A stretch of 6,824 nucleotides of DNA from Bacteroidota bacterium (GCA_024640835.1 JAHEEH010000106.1:1-6824); one strand, 5' to 3'. Counted from the first letter of the stretch, positions 1 through 6,289 are shown. A program made the numbers and translations. The notes: generated by a model from the sequence alone, not told the origin.

Positions 1-997
1 GGAAGCGCAGCTTGCCCTCGCGGGTCTTCGCCATGACCGTCTCGCGCTCGCGCTGGTCGAGATCTCCGTTGAGCCAGTCGGCGTCGTAGCCGCGCGCGTT
101 GAGCGCCTCGGCGACGCGCTCGGTCTCGTCCTTCGTGTTGCAGAAGACGATCGCGCTCTCGGGGTTCTCGACCTCGACGATGCGCACGAGCGCGCCGCGC
201 TTGTCGCCTTCACGCACGAGGTACGTGTAGTGGTTGATCTCCAGGGCGCCGACCTGGTCGCTCGAGAGCGTGACGTACTCGGGATCCGTCAGGTGGCTCT
301 GCGCGAGGCGCTCGACGTCGGGCGGGATCGTCGCGCTGAAGTAGAGGCCCTGACGCTCCTTCGGGAGGTGGCCGATGATGGCGTTGAGCTCCTTCGCGAA
401 GCCCATCGAGAGCATCTCGTCCGCCTCGTCGAGCACGAACCACTTCAGCCGGTCCAGCGTGAGCGTCCGTCGCTGAAGATGGTCCAGGATGCGGCCGGGG
501 GTCCCCACGATGACCTGCGTGCCCCGCTCCAGCGCCTTGAGCTGCGGCTGGTATCGGACGCCGCCGTAGATCACGGCGGCCTCCAGGGCGTGCGATCCGC
601 GGATCCGCTGGAACTCGTCGTGGATCTGCCGGGCCAGCTCCCGCGTGGGGCTCAGGATCAGCGCCTGGGTGGCCTTCAGGTCGGGATCGAGTTGCTCGAA
701 GAGCGGCAGCAGAAAGGCGCCGGTCTTGCCGGACCCCGTTCTGGACTGGACGATGAGGTCCCGGCCGGCCAGGAGGTACGGAATCGCCTTGGACTGGACC
801 GGCATGAGGCTCGGCCAGCCGGCGACCCCGACCGCGTCGCGCAGCGACGTGGGCAGATTGGACAGGTCGGCGTCCGGGAGCGCGGGCTCCGGCTCGACGA
901 ACGAGCGGGCGGTGTTCTCCGTCTCTCGCTGCAGTCTGGCCCTCGACGTCAGGTCGATGGTCCGGGTGTACTTGCCGGGCCGTTCTTCGGAAGGCAT
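1..997 (-). CDS. DEAD-box ATP-dependent RNA helicase (C-terminal part outside window)
   Basis: This is an RNA-dependent ATPase that unwinds short RNA duplexes, as in ribosome assembly or mRNA turnover. My translation of the minus strand gives 332 codons before the window edge. The N-terminal RecA-like domain is complete: a Q-motif-like region with MPVQ just before residue 70, motif I RTGSGKT (86-92), Ia PTRELA (117-122), GG (145-146), TPGR (166-169), DEAD (190-193) and SAT (221-223). The second domain begins with IVFCNTK (283-289) and LNGDLDQRERE (309-319). Motifs V and VI and the tail lie off the edge. The ATG at 995-997 is the first start codon after the fabG stop, which lies in the same frame only 15 bases upstream, so the start is well constrained. 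No Shine-Dalgarno is visible in the 12-bp gap, suggesting coupling to fabG. The P-loop has Ser85 where Ala is usual. The subfamily (DeaD, RhlE or CshA type) cannot be decided without the C-terminus. Confidence 0.95.
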   Translation of the reverse strand, partial: MPSEERPGKYTRTIDLTSRARLQRETENTARSFVEPEPALPDADLSNLPTSLRDAVGVAGWPSLMPVQSKAIPYLLAGRDLIVQSRTGSGKTGAFLLPLFEQLDPDLKATQALILSPTRELARQIHDEFQRIRGSHALEAAVIYGGVRYQPQLKALERGTQVIVGTPGRILDHLQRRTLTLDRLKWFVLDEADEMLSMGFAKELNAIIGHLPKERQGLYFSATIPPDVERLAQSHLTDPEYVTLSSDQVGALEINHYTYLVREGDKRGALVRIVEVENPESAIVFCNTKDETERVAEALNARGYDADWLNGDLDQRERETVMAKTREGKLRF

Positions 998-1009
998 GCT
1001 TGAAATGGG

Positions 1010-1759
1010 TTACATGGCCATCCCGCCGTCCACCATCAGCACGTGTCCCGTGATGTAGGCGGCGGCCGGGGAGGCGAGAAAGAGCACGGCCGCGGCGATC
1101 TCCCCCGGCTGTGCGGCGCGGCCGAGGGGCACGGTGCCCAGCATGGCCTGTCTTGCGGCGTCGGGCATCGCGGCCGTCATGTCGGTCTCCACGTAGCCCG
1201 GAGCGACAACGTTGACCGTCACCCCGCGGGATCCGAGCTCCCGGGCCAGGCTCTTCGAGAATCCGATGATGCCGGCCTTGGACGCCGCGTAGTTGGTCTG
1301 TCCGGCGTTGCCCATCACGCCCACGACGGAGCTGAGATTGACGATCCTCCCGGACCGCTGCCGCATCATCACGGAATAGGCCGCCTTCGAGTAGCCGAAG
1401 ACACTCTTGAGGTTCGTGCCGATCACGGCGTCCCAGTCGTCCTCGCTCATCCGGAGCATGAGCCGGTCCCTCGTGATGCCGGCGTTGTTCACGAGGACGT
1501 CGAGCCGCCCCCAGCGGTCGGTGACCCGCGCGACGACGTCCTGGGCGCCTGCGGCATCGGCCGCGTCGCTCTGAAGAGCCATCGTCTCGAACCCTTCTTC
1601 GGCAAGGGCTTCCACGAGCGCATCCGCTTCGGCCGACGAACTCCGGTAGGTGAACGCCACGCGGGCACCTGAGCGCGCAAGGGCTTCCACGCAGGCCCGT
1701 CCGATGCCTCGCGTTCCCCCCGTGACGAGGGCGGTCTGTCCAGTCAGATCCAGGGTCAT
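1010..1759 (-). CDS. fabG: 3-oxoacyl-[acyl-carrier-protein] reductase FabG
   Basis: FabG is a cytosolic short-chain dehydrogenase that uses NADPH to reduce 3-oxoacyl-ACP to 3-hydroxyacyl-ACP in each elongation cycle of type II fatty-acid synthesis. The 249-residue protein has the normal family length. Visible motifs are the cofactor loop TGGTRGIG (13-20), NNAG (91-94), the structural Asn116, and the catalytic set Ser144, Tyr157 and Lys161 (YAASK, 157-161). The C-terminus ends DGGMAM, usual for FabG. The ATG at 1757-1759 overlaps the fabD stop in an ATGA arrangement (4 bp). There is no good Shine-Dalgarno before it, so translation is probably coupled to fabD. The reading frame is open further upstream to 2026, but that stretch is fabD in another frame and has no homology to the family. 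The gene context and intact motifs make FabG far more likely than a generic dehydrogenase. Confidence 0.97.
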   Translation of the reverse strand: MTLDLTGQTALVTGGTRGIGRACVEALARSGARVAFTYRSSSAEADALVEALAEEGFETMALQSDAADAAGAQDVVARVTDRWGRLDVLVNNAGITRDRLMLRMSEDDWDAVIGTNLKSVFGYSKAAYSVMMRQRSGRIVNLSSVVGVMGNAGQTNYAASKAGIIGFSKSLARELGSRGVTVNVVAPGYVETDMTAAMPDAARQAMLGTVPLGRAAQPGEIAAAVLFLASPAAAYITGHVLMVDGGMAM

Positions 1760-2724
1760 GTCGTGTGTTCGTTCTGGTCGGTTCGGGTGAGGGCGTCGAT
1801 GTCCTCGACGGTGCCGAGGGCCAGGGTCTGAACGTCGCGCCCCAGGGTCCTCTTGGCCAGCCCGCTGAGGACGCGTCCCGCCCCGATCTCCACGAAACGG
1901 TCCGCTCCCGCCCCGTGCATCGATTCCATGGTCTGGGTCCAGCGCACCGGCGCAAGGAGCTGCTCCAGGAGACGATCCCGGATCTCGCCCGCGTCCCGGG
2001 ACGGCCTTGCCGTGACGTTCAGCCATACCGGGACCGACGGCGAGATGATCCGCACGTCGGCCAGTGCCCGTGCGAGTCCGTCCCGGGCATGGGTCATGAG
2101 GGGCGAGTGGAAGGCGCCCGACACCGGGAGCGGAACCACCTTGCGGGCTCCGCGCCCGGGCAGCGTCTCCACGGCGCGCGCGACGGCAGCGACATCGCCC
2201 GAGATCACCACCTGGCCGGGCGAGTTGTAGTTGGCGGGCTGCACCACGCTCCCCTCGGACGACAGCTCCCGGCAGGCGGACTCGAGGTCCGCGTCGTCCA
2301 TACCCAGAACGGCGGCCATGCCACCCGGCCGGTCGTCGCCGGCCCTGGCCATGAGCTCTCCGCGCAGGCGGACCAACGGGAGCGCATCCTCGAACGAGAG
2401 GGCGCCCGACGAGGTCAGCGCCGAATACTCGCCCAGGCTGTGACCGGCGGCCATGTCGAAGGCGATTCCGTCACCCTCCAGGACGGCCATCACCGCGATG
2501 GAATGGACGAAGAGCGCCGGCTGCGTGATCTCGGTGCGGCGAAGGGCTTCCGCATCGACCTCCGCGTTCCCCGTGCCGAACATGGCCTCCGAAAGCGGGA
2601 ATCCGAGGATGTCGTCCGCACGGGCGACCAGATCACGCGCGGCCGGATACCGGGAGACCAGGTCGCTCCCCATGCCCACGTACTGGGAGCCCTGCCCGGG
2701 GAACAGGAAAGCCGTCATTGCCAT
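1756..2724 (-). CDS. fabD: Malonyl-CoA:ACP transacylase FabD
   Basis: FabD transfers malonate from CoA to acyl carrier protein, supplying the extender unit for fatty-acid synthesis in the cytosol. The 322-residue product has the expected length. The N-terminal FPGQGSQ (8-14) supplies the oxyanion-hole Gln11. The nucleophile elbow GHSLGEY (94-100) places the catalytic Ser96, Arg121 follows in the substrate-binding position, and His206 in GAFHSPLM (203-210) completes the dyad. NYNSPGQ (165-171) is also typical. The start chosen is ATG 2722-2724. A second in-frame ATG two codons downstream (2716-2718) is possible, because only a weak GGGTG precedes either. FabD lies 28 bp after fabH and overlaps fabG by 4 bp, so it is an internal operon gene. 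No residue important to catalysis is missing. Confidence 0.97.
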   Translation of the reverse strand: MAMTAFLFPGQGSQYVGMGSDLVSRYPAARDLVARADDILGFPLSEAMFGTGNAEVDAEALRRTEITQPALFVHSIAVMAVLEGDGIAFDMAAGHSLGEYSALTSSGALSFEDALPLVRLRGELMARAGDDRPGGMAAVLGMDDADLESACRELSSEGSVVQPANYNSPGQVVISGDVAAVARAVETLPGRGARKVVPLPVSGAFHSPLMTHARDGLARALADVRIISPSVPVWLNVTARPSRDAGEIRDRLLEQLLAPVRWTQTMESMHGAGADRFVEIGAGRVLSGLAKRTLGRDVQTLALGTVEDIDALTRTDQNEHTT

Positions 2725-2752
2725 GATTGCACCCGTTTGCTGTGCGGATCGT

Positions 2753-3754
2753 TCACGCGCCGGGTTTGCCGTCGTACGCCCACTTCAGGTACGTCGACCC
2801 CCATGTGAACCCGCCGCCGAACGCCGCCAGCACCAGGTTGTCGCCCTTCCGGAGCTGCGACTCGAAGTCCGCGAGGCACAGGGGAATGGTCCCGGCCGTC
2901 GTGTTGCCGTAGCGCTCGATGTTCAGCATCACCTTGTCCATCCCGATCCCCATCCGACGGGCCGTCGCATCGATGATGCGCAGGTTGGCCTGGTGCGGGA
3001 CCAGGAAGCGCACGTCGTCGCCCGTGAGCCCGTTGCGTTCCATGATCTCCGCCGACACGTCGGCCATCGCCTGCACGGCATAGCGAAAGACATGCCGTCC
3101 GTCCTGGTGGAGGAAGTGCAGGCGCCGATCCACCGATTCGTGGGTGGACGGATGCAGGCTTCCGCCGCCCGTCATGCACAGGATGGACCAGTTGGAGCCG
3201 TCCACGCGCTCGATCGAGTCGATGATGCCGCAGTCTTCCTCGGTGGGCTCCACGAGCACCGCGCCCGCTCCGTCTCCGAACAGGACGCACGTGGTGCGGT
3301 CCGTGTAGTCGATGATGGAGCTCATCTTGTCGGCGCCGATGACCAGCACCTTCTCGTGCCGTCCCGACTCCACCAGGGAAGCTCCCGTGGACAGCGCAAA
3401 GAGGAAGCCCGAGCACGCGGCCGACAGGTCGAAGCCCCACGCCTTCGAGGCGCCCAGGTTGGCCTGGACCAGGGCAGCCGTCGAGGGAAACATCATGTCC
3501 GGGGTAACGGTCGCCACGATGATGGCGTCAATGTCGTCCGCACCGATTCCGCGCTTGCGGAGAAGCGTCCGGGCGGCCTCCGTGGCCATGTGGGCCGTGG
3601 CCTTGCCGGGATCCCGCAACATGCGGCGCTCCGCGATACCGGTGCGGGTCCGGATCCACTCGTCGTTCGTCTCGACCCACTTCTCCATCTCGGCGTTCGT
3701 CACCCGATCCTCGGGAAGAAAGTGGCCCACGGCCGTGATGGCGGCACGTCGCAT
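2753..3754 (-). CDS. fabH: Beta-ketoacyl-ACP synthase III FabH
   Basis: FabH condenses a short acyl-CoA primer with malonyl-ACP and so starts fatty-acid chains; its primer preference helps set straight or branched chains. The 333-residue protein is of normal length and begins near the conserved [15 protein letters not shown] region. The WIRTRTGI segment (33-40) is the usual CoA-binding signature. The catalytic triad is complete: Cys114 in SAACSGF, His254 in VPHQAN, and Asn284 in GNTTA. The C-terminal GGGFTWGS (313-320) is typical. The ATG at 3752-3754 is supported by the best ribosome binding site in the window, GGAGG five bases upstream. The gene follows plsX by 25 bp and precedes fabD by 28 bp. 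Primer specificity (acetyl- versus branched acyl-CoA) cannot be read safely from the sequence alone. Confidence 0.97.
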   Translation of the reverse strand: MRRAAITAVGHFLPEDRVTNAEMEKWVETNDEWIRTRTGIAERRMLRDPGKATAHMATEAARTLLRKRGIGADDIDAIIVATVTPDMMFPSTAALVQANLGASKAWGFDLSAACSGFLFALSTGASLVESGRHEKVLVIGADKMSSIIDYTDRTTCVLFGDGAGAVLVEPTEEDCGIIDSIERVDGSNWSILCMTGGGSLHPSTHESVDRRLHFLHQDGRHVFRYAVQAMADVSAEIMERNGLTGDDVRFLVPHQANLRIIDATARRMGIGMDKVMLNIERYGNTTAGTIPLCLADFESQLRKGDNLVLAAFGGGFTWGSTYLKWAYDGKPGA

Positions 3755-3759
3755 GGTTA

Positions 3760-3764
3760 CCTCC
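3760..3764 (-). promoter_or_regulatory. Ribosome binding site of fabH
   Basis: On the minus strand GGAGG stands five bases before the fabH ATG. It stands out because most genes in this cluster have weak or no Shine-Dalgarno sequence. It fixes the fabH start and suggests that fabH is initiated independently of plsX. Confidence 0.8.
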
Positions 3765-3779
3765 GCGGTTCCGGGAATA

Positions 3780-4796
3780 TCACGCTTGGGCGGCCGGGGA
3801 TTGCATGGCGGCCGTGATCAGCCCTGAGACGTCCTCTCTCACCAGTTCGACGCCGGCCTCGACCATGCGGCGGATGGCCCTCGCGGACGATCCGCCGTGA
3901 CCGATAATCACGTTGCCGTTCACGCCCAGCAGGGGTACTCCGCCATACTCCTGGTAATCGAAGCGCCTGGCCACGCCGCCCAGGGCCCGGCCGACCACCT
4001 CCTGCTCCTCCGGCGTCATGTGCTGGCGGGCCATCTCGTCCGCGATCATGCGAGGAACTTCGGTCGCGATGCTCTCCCCGATCTTCAGCATGATGTTGCC
4101 GACGAAGCCATCACACACCACGATGTCCGCGGCATGCTGCATGAGGTCACGACCCTCGATGTTTCCGCGGAAATTGATGCCTCGGGCCGCCTGGAGCAGC
4201 AGCAGCGCCGCCTTGGCCTGTTCGTTGCCCTTCCCTGGCTCCTCCCCCACGTTCATGAGGGCGACCACGGGCTTCTCCCGGTGCAGCACGTGCTCCACGT
4301 AGATCGACGCCATCTGTGCGAACTGGACCATCTGTTCCGGCTTGCAGTCCACGTTCGTGCCCACGTCGATCACCAGGGCAAAGCTGCGGACGGTCGGGTA
4401 GTACCCGATGATGGCGGGCCGCAGCACCCCGGGAAGCCTCCCGAGGACCACCACGGACGCCCCGAGAACGGCACCCGTGTTGCCGGCGCTCACGAAGGCA
4501 TCGGCCTGGCCTGCCCGGCAGGCGCCCAGTCCGACGTGGATGGACGATCGCGGCTTGGACTTGAGCGCCGTGACCGGCGACTCGGCCATCCCGATGACGT
4601 CCGGCGCTTCCACGATATGGATCGGAAGACCGTCACCACCCCGATCGCGCAGCATGGGTTCGAGCACGCCGGCCGGACCGGTCAGCAGAAGGACCACCTC
4701 CGTGCCCATTCTCCGGGCCGCTTCCACGCATCCGTCCACCACCACTTCCGGGGCATGATCGCCCCCCATGGCATCGACGGCAACGCGAATGGGCAT
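3780..4796 (-). CDS. plsX: Phosphate acyltransferase PlsX
   Basis: PlsX converts acyl-ACP and phosphate to acyl-phosphate, the donor used by PlsY to make lysophosphatidic acid, and thus links fatty-acid synthesis to phospholipid synthesis. It is a peripheral membrane enzyme in the species studied. The 338-residue protein has the usual length. Conserved blocks are DAMGGDHAP (8-16), SAGNTGA (103-109), [12 protein letters not shown] (144-155), [11 protein letters not shown] (182-192), EGRDL (214-218), [10 protein letters not shown] (229-238) and GVPLLGVNG (286-294). The frame is open upstream to 5156, but that stretch overlaps rpmF and is not PlsX-like. ATG 4794-4796 places the product start exactly at the family start. 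No clear Shine-Dalgarno is seen. The 83-bp leader after rpmF can fold into alternative hairpins (see 4818-4858). Confidence 0.97.
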   Translation of the reverse strand: MPIRVAVDAMGGDHAPEVVVDGCVEAARRMGTEVVLLLTGPAGVLEPMLRDRGGDGLPIHIVEAPDVIGMAESPVTALKSKPRSSIHVGLGACRAGQADAFVSAGNTGAVLGASVVVLGRLPGVLRPAIIGYYPTVRSFALVIDVGTNVDCKPEQMVQFAQMASIYVEHVLHREKPVVALMNVGEEPGKGNEQAKAALLLLQAARGINFRGNIEGRDLMQHAADIVVCDGFVGNIMLKIGESIATEVPRMIADEMARQHMTPEEQEVVGRALGGVARRFDYQEYGGVPLLGVNGNVIIGHGGSSARAIRRMVEAGVELVREDVSGLITAAMQSPAAQA

Positions 4797-4817
4797 GGCG
4801 GGGACGTGATTGCGACA

Positions 4818-4858
4818 GGCTTCGGAATGCGTCCCAAGGTACGACTTCGAACGAAGCC
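4818..4858 (-). repeat. Inverted repeats (possible alternative RNA hairpins) in the rpmF-plsX gap
   Basis: GGCTTCG (4818-4824) and CGAAGCC (4852-4858) are perfect 7-bp inverted arms 27 bases apart. Between them GACTTCG (4843-4849) can also pair with 4852-4858, using one G-U wobble and a tight turn. In the minus-strand transcript the first-transcribed arm (4858-4852) therefore has two exclusive partners. The structure lies between the rpmF stop and the plsX start and is not followed by a T-rich tract, so it is not a standard terminator. A role in mRNA processing or in tuning plsX expression is inference only. Confidence 0.35.
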
Positions 4859-4879
4859 GCGGGTCGCCTTCGGGCCTGC

Positions 4880-5071
4880 TCAGGCTACGTCCTTGCGCTC
4901 GATTACCTGGCGGCCGCGGTAGTGGCCGCAGCTCGGGCAGGCCCGGTGCATCAGGTGGGTGTCGCCACAATTCGGGCATTCCACCGTCGTGGGCGCATCC
5001 AGGCGGTTGTAATAATTGGCGCGCCGACTGCGGGAGTGGGCCTTGGAAGTCTTTCGGCGTGGATTCGCCAT
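4880..5071 (-). CDS. rpmF: 50S ribosomal protein L32
   Basis: L32 is a small zinc-ribbon protein of the large ribosomal subunit. The 63-residue product begins MANPRRKTSK, the usual L32 opening, followed by a basic N-terminal half (SRSRRANYYNRL). The C-terminal half has the complete zinc-ribbon cysteines Cys32, Cys35, Cys45 and Cys48 (CPNC and CPSC), so this is the zinc-binding form. ATG 5069-5071 is preceded by GAGGT with a six-base spacer. The gene sits 36 bp after yceD and 83 bp before plsX. The yceD-rpmF-plsX-fab order is widely conserved in bacteria, which supports all the calls in this cluster. Confidence 0.97.
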   Translation of the reverse strand: MANPRRKTSKAHSRSRRANYYNRLDAPTTVECPNCGDTHLMHRACPSCGHYRGRQVIERKDVA

Positions 5072-5077
5072 CTCGGT

Positions 5078-5082
5078 ACCTC
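5078..5082 (-). promoter_or_regulatory. Ribosome binding site of rpmF
   Basis: GAGGT on the minus strand lies six bases before the rpmF ATG. It is a good match at normal spacing and confirms the short L32 reading frame. Confidence 0.65.
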
Positions 5083-5107
5083 GACGGTGGGGTTCGATTC
5101 GCCGCGA

Positions 5108-5620
5108 TCAGCGGTCTTCTGCAGGCCGATCCCGGAGGGGGCGAAGAGCCTCCCATCGTGGATCCGCCATGTCATCGTCCTCGCTGCCGAACGAGGTCTG
5201 TATGGGGACCTCCTCGGCGCCAGGAGCTATGCGGCGCAGGGGTATGGACAGCAGCAGGGTATCGCGTACGGCTTCGGTGATGTCGAGCTCGTGACTGGTC
5301 GGATCGAACTCCCGGACGTCGTCCGGATTCCCGCCCAGCCCCTCGATCTCATCGGCGGGCGCGAACAGCACGCCACACCGACCTTCGAGGTCCTGATCGA
5401 AATCGACCAGGGTACGGTCGCACTGGAGGCGGGCCGTTCCATGGACGACGAGCTGCACGAAGACACGGTTCTCCGTTCGATCCAGATGAGCGGCCACCCG
5501 GAGATTCCGGAAGTCCGCCGGATCGAGCTCGAGGTCCTCGGGGGTCGGCGCAAGCTCGACCGTCCGGGTCCCCGACTTGAAGTCCGCGATCTCCAGCGCT
5601 AACACGTTAACCGGAGCCAT
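5108..5620 (-). CDS. yceD: YceD family (DUF177) protein, 23S rRNA accumulation
   Basis: YceD/DUF177 proteins are needed for normal 23S rRNA accumulation in the cases studied and are commonly encoded just before rpmF, as here. The 170-residue product is predicted to be cytosolic, with no signal peptide or membrane segment. Family features visible are LQCDRTLVDFDQ in the middle, a segment rich in Asp/Glu, LLLSIPLRRIAPGAEE, and the closing DPRWEALRPLR. Many relatives have a C-x-x-C at the position where this protein reads CDRT, so the second cysteine is missing. I chose ATG 5618-5620. An in-frame GTG at 5627-5629 would add three residues and has AGG about four bases upstream, so it remains a real alternative. 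It is the first gene of the cluster and begins within about 20 bases of its predicted promoter. Confidence 0.88.
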   Translation of the reverse strand: MAPVNVLALEIADFKSGTRTVELAPTPEDLELDPADFRNLRVAAHLDRTENRVFVQLVVHGTARLQCDRTLVDFDQDLEGRCGVLFAPADEIEGLGGNPDDVREFDPTSHELDITEAVRDTLLLSIPLRRIAPGAEEVPIQTSFGSEDDDMADPRWEALRPLRDRPAEDR

Positions 5621-5639
5621 ACTTTTCACAGAGCCTAAT

Positions 5640-5669
5640 AATATACGATCACTCTACGCGACACACCAA
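5640..5669 (-). promoter_or_regulatory. Predicted promoter of the yceD-rpmF-plsX-fab cluster
   Basis: On the minus strand TTGGTG (5664-5669) is a fair -35 element, followed after 18 bases by TATATT (5640-5645), which differs from TATAAT at one position; TATTAT, shifted by three bases, is also close. The overlapping TTTG upstream resembles the -33 element of Bacteroidota promoters. Transcription would start about 5633, leaving only around 5 to 15 bases before the yceD start. It is the only strongly AT-rich -10-like sequence upstream of the cluster. Confidence 0.6.
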
Positions 5670-5672
5670 ACG

Positions 5673-5710
5673 GCCCGTCCGGCGGGAGACCAGAATTCGG
5701 ACGGACGGGC
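5673..5710. repeat. GC-rich inverted repeat upstream of the yceD promoter
   Basis: GCCCGTCCG (5673-5681) and CGGACGGGC (5702-5710) form perfect 9-bp arms with a 20-base spacer. It lies three bases upstream of the predicted -35 element. There is no T-tract on either strand, so an ordinary intrinsic terminator is unlikely, although it could insulate the cluster from transcription entering from the origin side. A protein-binding operator is the other option. Confidence 0.45.
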
Positions 5711-5940
5711 TCTCCGGCGATTCTGTGAAATCAGGAATCCGTTCCTTGAAGTTCGGAGGGGGGGACGTTACCATGAGACCGCCGACACACCTGTGCCGGG
5801 GACCCTGCCCACCAGGACCCGGCGCGCCGGCGACGGACCCGGCCTGGCTCTCCCCCGGGAGACAGGTACAGTGCTCTGCGGGCGATTTCGCGCGCCCCGG
5901 CCGATGTCGGGCGTGCACCTGCCCGCCTTCGGGACGCAGG

Positions 5941-5949
5941 TGTGGACAA
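5941..5949 (-). promoter_or_regulatory. DnaA box-like site 1
   Basis: The minus strand reads TTGTCCACA, one base from the TTATCCACA consensus. It lies 341 bp upstream of dnaA and directly beside the palindrome at 5956-5970. Confidence 0.6.
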
Positions 5950-5955
5950 CCTGTC

Positions 5956-5970
5956 GAAAACACCGTTTTC
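5956..5970. repeat. 15-bp palindrome next to DnaA box 1
   Basis: GAAAAC (5956-5961), ACC, then GTTTTC (5965-5970) make perfect 6-bp arms with a 3-base centre. It begins six bases after the DnaA-box-like site 1. The symmetry fits a dimeric regulator site, but no known regulator is recognised. Confidence 0.4.
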
Positions 5971-6036
5971 ACGGGATGCCTCTCGGTAGCGTGCTGGTGC
6001 GCAGGATCTCCCTGTGTCCATGCGTCGCTACTTGCG

Positions 6037-6066
6037 ATTCGGTTAAGTTCTTTGTTCACAAACTCT
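6037..6066. other. AT-rich patch, candidate DNA unwinding element
   Basis: By my count 20 of 30 bases are A or T, against a strongly GC-rich background. It contains DnaA-box-like site 2. Its position between box-like sites suits a duplex unwinding element, although it is short for one and no DnaA-trio repeat was seen. Confidence 0.35.
6052..6060 (+). promoter_or_regulatory. DnaA box-like site 2
   Basis: TTGTTCACA differs at one position from TTATTCACA. It sits inside the small palindrome TTTGT-TC-ACAAA (6051-6062) and within the AT-rich patch, 230 bp before dnaA. Confidence 0.55.
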
Positions 6067-6149
6067 TGCAGCACTCCCGGCTTCGCGTCGGTCGGCCCGT
6101 GTCGATCCCAGGGTTCTCACGGTCGTCCATTCCGGCTGAATTTCGGCAA

Positions 6150-6158
6150 TGTGGAAAA
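6150..6158 (-). promoter_or_regulatory. DnaA box-like site 3
   Basis: The minus strand reads TTTTCCACA, one base from TTATCCACA and a form used as a DnaA box in some bacteria. It is 132 bp upstream of the dnaA start, so it may also serve autoregulation. Confidence 0.55.
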
Positions 6159-6289
6159 ACGGTGAGGAAACCTCCCGGACCCCGCATCCCGTTACGGGGA
6201 TTCCACTTACGCCGAAACGCTCCGCGAACGCTGCACGTCGCCGGACCTCCGTGCCCAGCCCGGGGCCCGAGCCGATCAACCATCCGTCC

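Larger units (their letters stand above)
5624..5730. repeat. Widely spaced 9-bp inverted repeat around the yceD promoter
   Basis: TTTCACAGA at 5624-5632 recurs as its exact reverse complement TCTGTGAAA at 5722-5730. The arms flank both the predicted promoter and the GC-rich inverted repeat at 5673-5710. The left arm overlaps the yceD start region. Both arms contain TTCACA, the end of the DnaA-box-like 9-mer at 6052-6060. A paired operator or weak DnaA sites are possible, but chance is not excluded. Confidence 0.35.
5646..6289. other. Long intergenic region between divergent yceD and dnaA; candidate oriC
   Basis: About 640 bp separate the yceD promoter from the dnaA start. Reading frames here are short, overlap on both strands, resemble no family, and use codons unlike the flanking genes. 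The stretch contains three DnaA-box-like sites (5941-5949, 6052-6060, 6150-6158), an AT-rich patch (6037-6066), several short palindromes, and a run of seven Gs (5758-5764). A replication origin next to dnaA is common in bacteria. The combination supports oriC, or at least an autoregulated dnaA promoter region. I saw no tRNA or rRNA. Confidence 0.55.

Noticed and set aside
210..1955. Minus-strand reading frame of 581 residues
   Set aside because: It runs across the helicase, fabG and fabD in a different frame and is low-complexity and Arg-rich. The true frames carry all the motifs.
2453..3817. Plus-strand reading frame of 454 residues
   Set aside because: It lies antisense to fabH and fabD, whose catalytic motifs are complete. 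Long antisense frames are expected in GC-rich coding DNA, and the composition (rich in Arg, His, Gly) is typical of such shadows.
4797..5156. Possible 120-residue N-terminal extension of PlsX
   Set aside because: It overlaps all of rpmF in another frame, and the family N-terminus begins exactly at the ATG at 4796.
5600..5609. Short palindrome TAAC-AC-GTTA
   Set aside because: It is within the yceD coding sequence, the arms are only 4 bp, and such matches are frequent by chance.
5733..5746. Small hairpin AGGAA-TCCG-TTCCT
   Set aside because: Arms of 5 bp with no T-tract or neighbouring gene end are too weak to support a terminator or operator call.
5649..6074. Minus-strand reading frame of 141 residues in the intergenic region
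   Set aside because: It overlaps the yceD promoter and the inverted repeats, has no family-like motif or ribosome binding site, and competes with an equally unconvincing frame on the other strand.
5773..6165. Plus-strand reading frame of 130 residues with 13 cysteines, preceded by a G-rich Shine-Dalgarno-like sequence
   Set aside because: It lies across two DnaA-box-like sites and most of a third, uses codons such as AGA, TTA and CTA unlike neighbours, has no regular cysteine spacing, and resembles no family. The G-run before it is probably coincidental.
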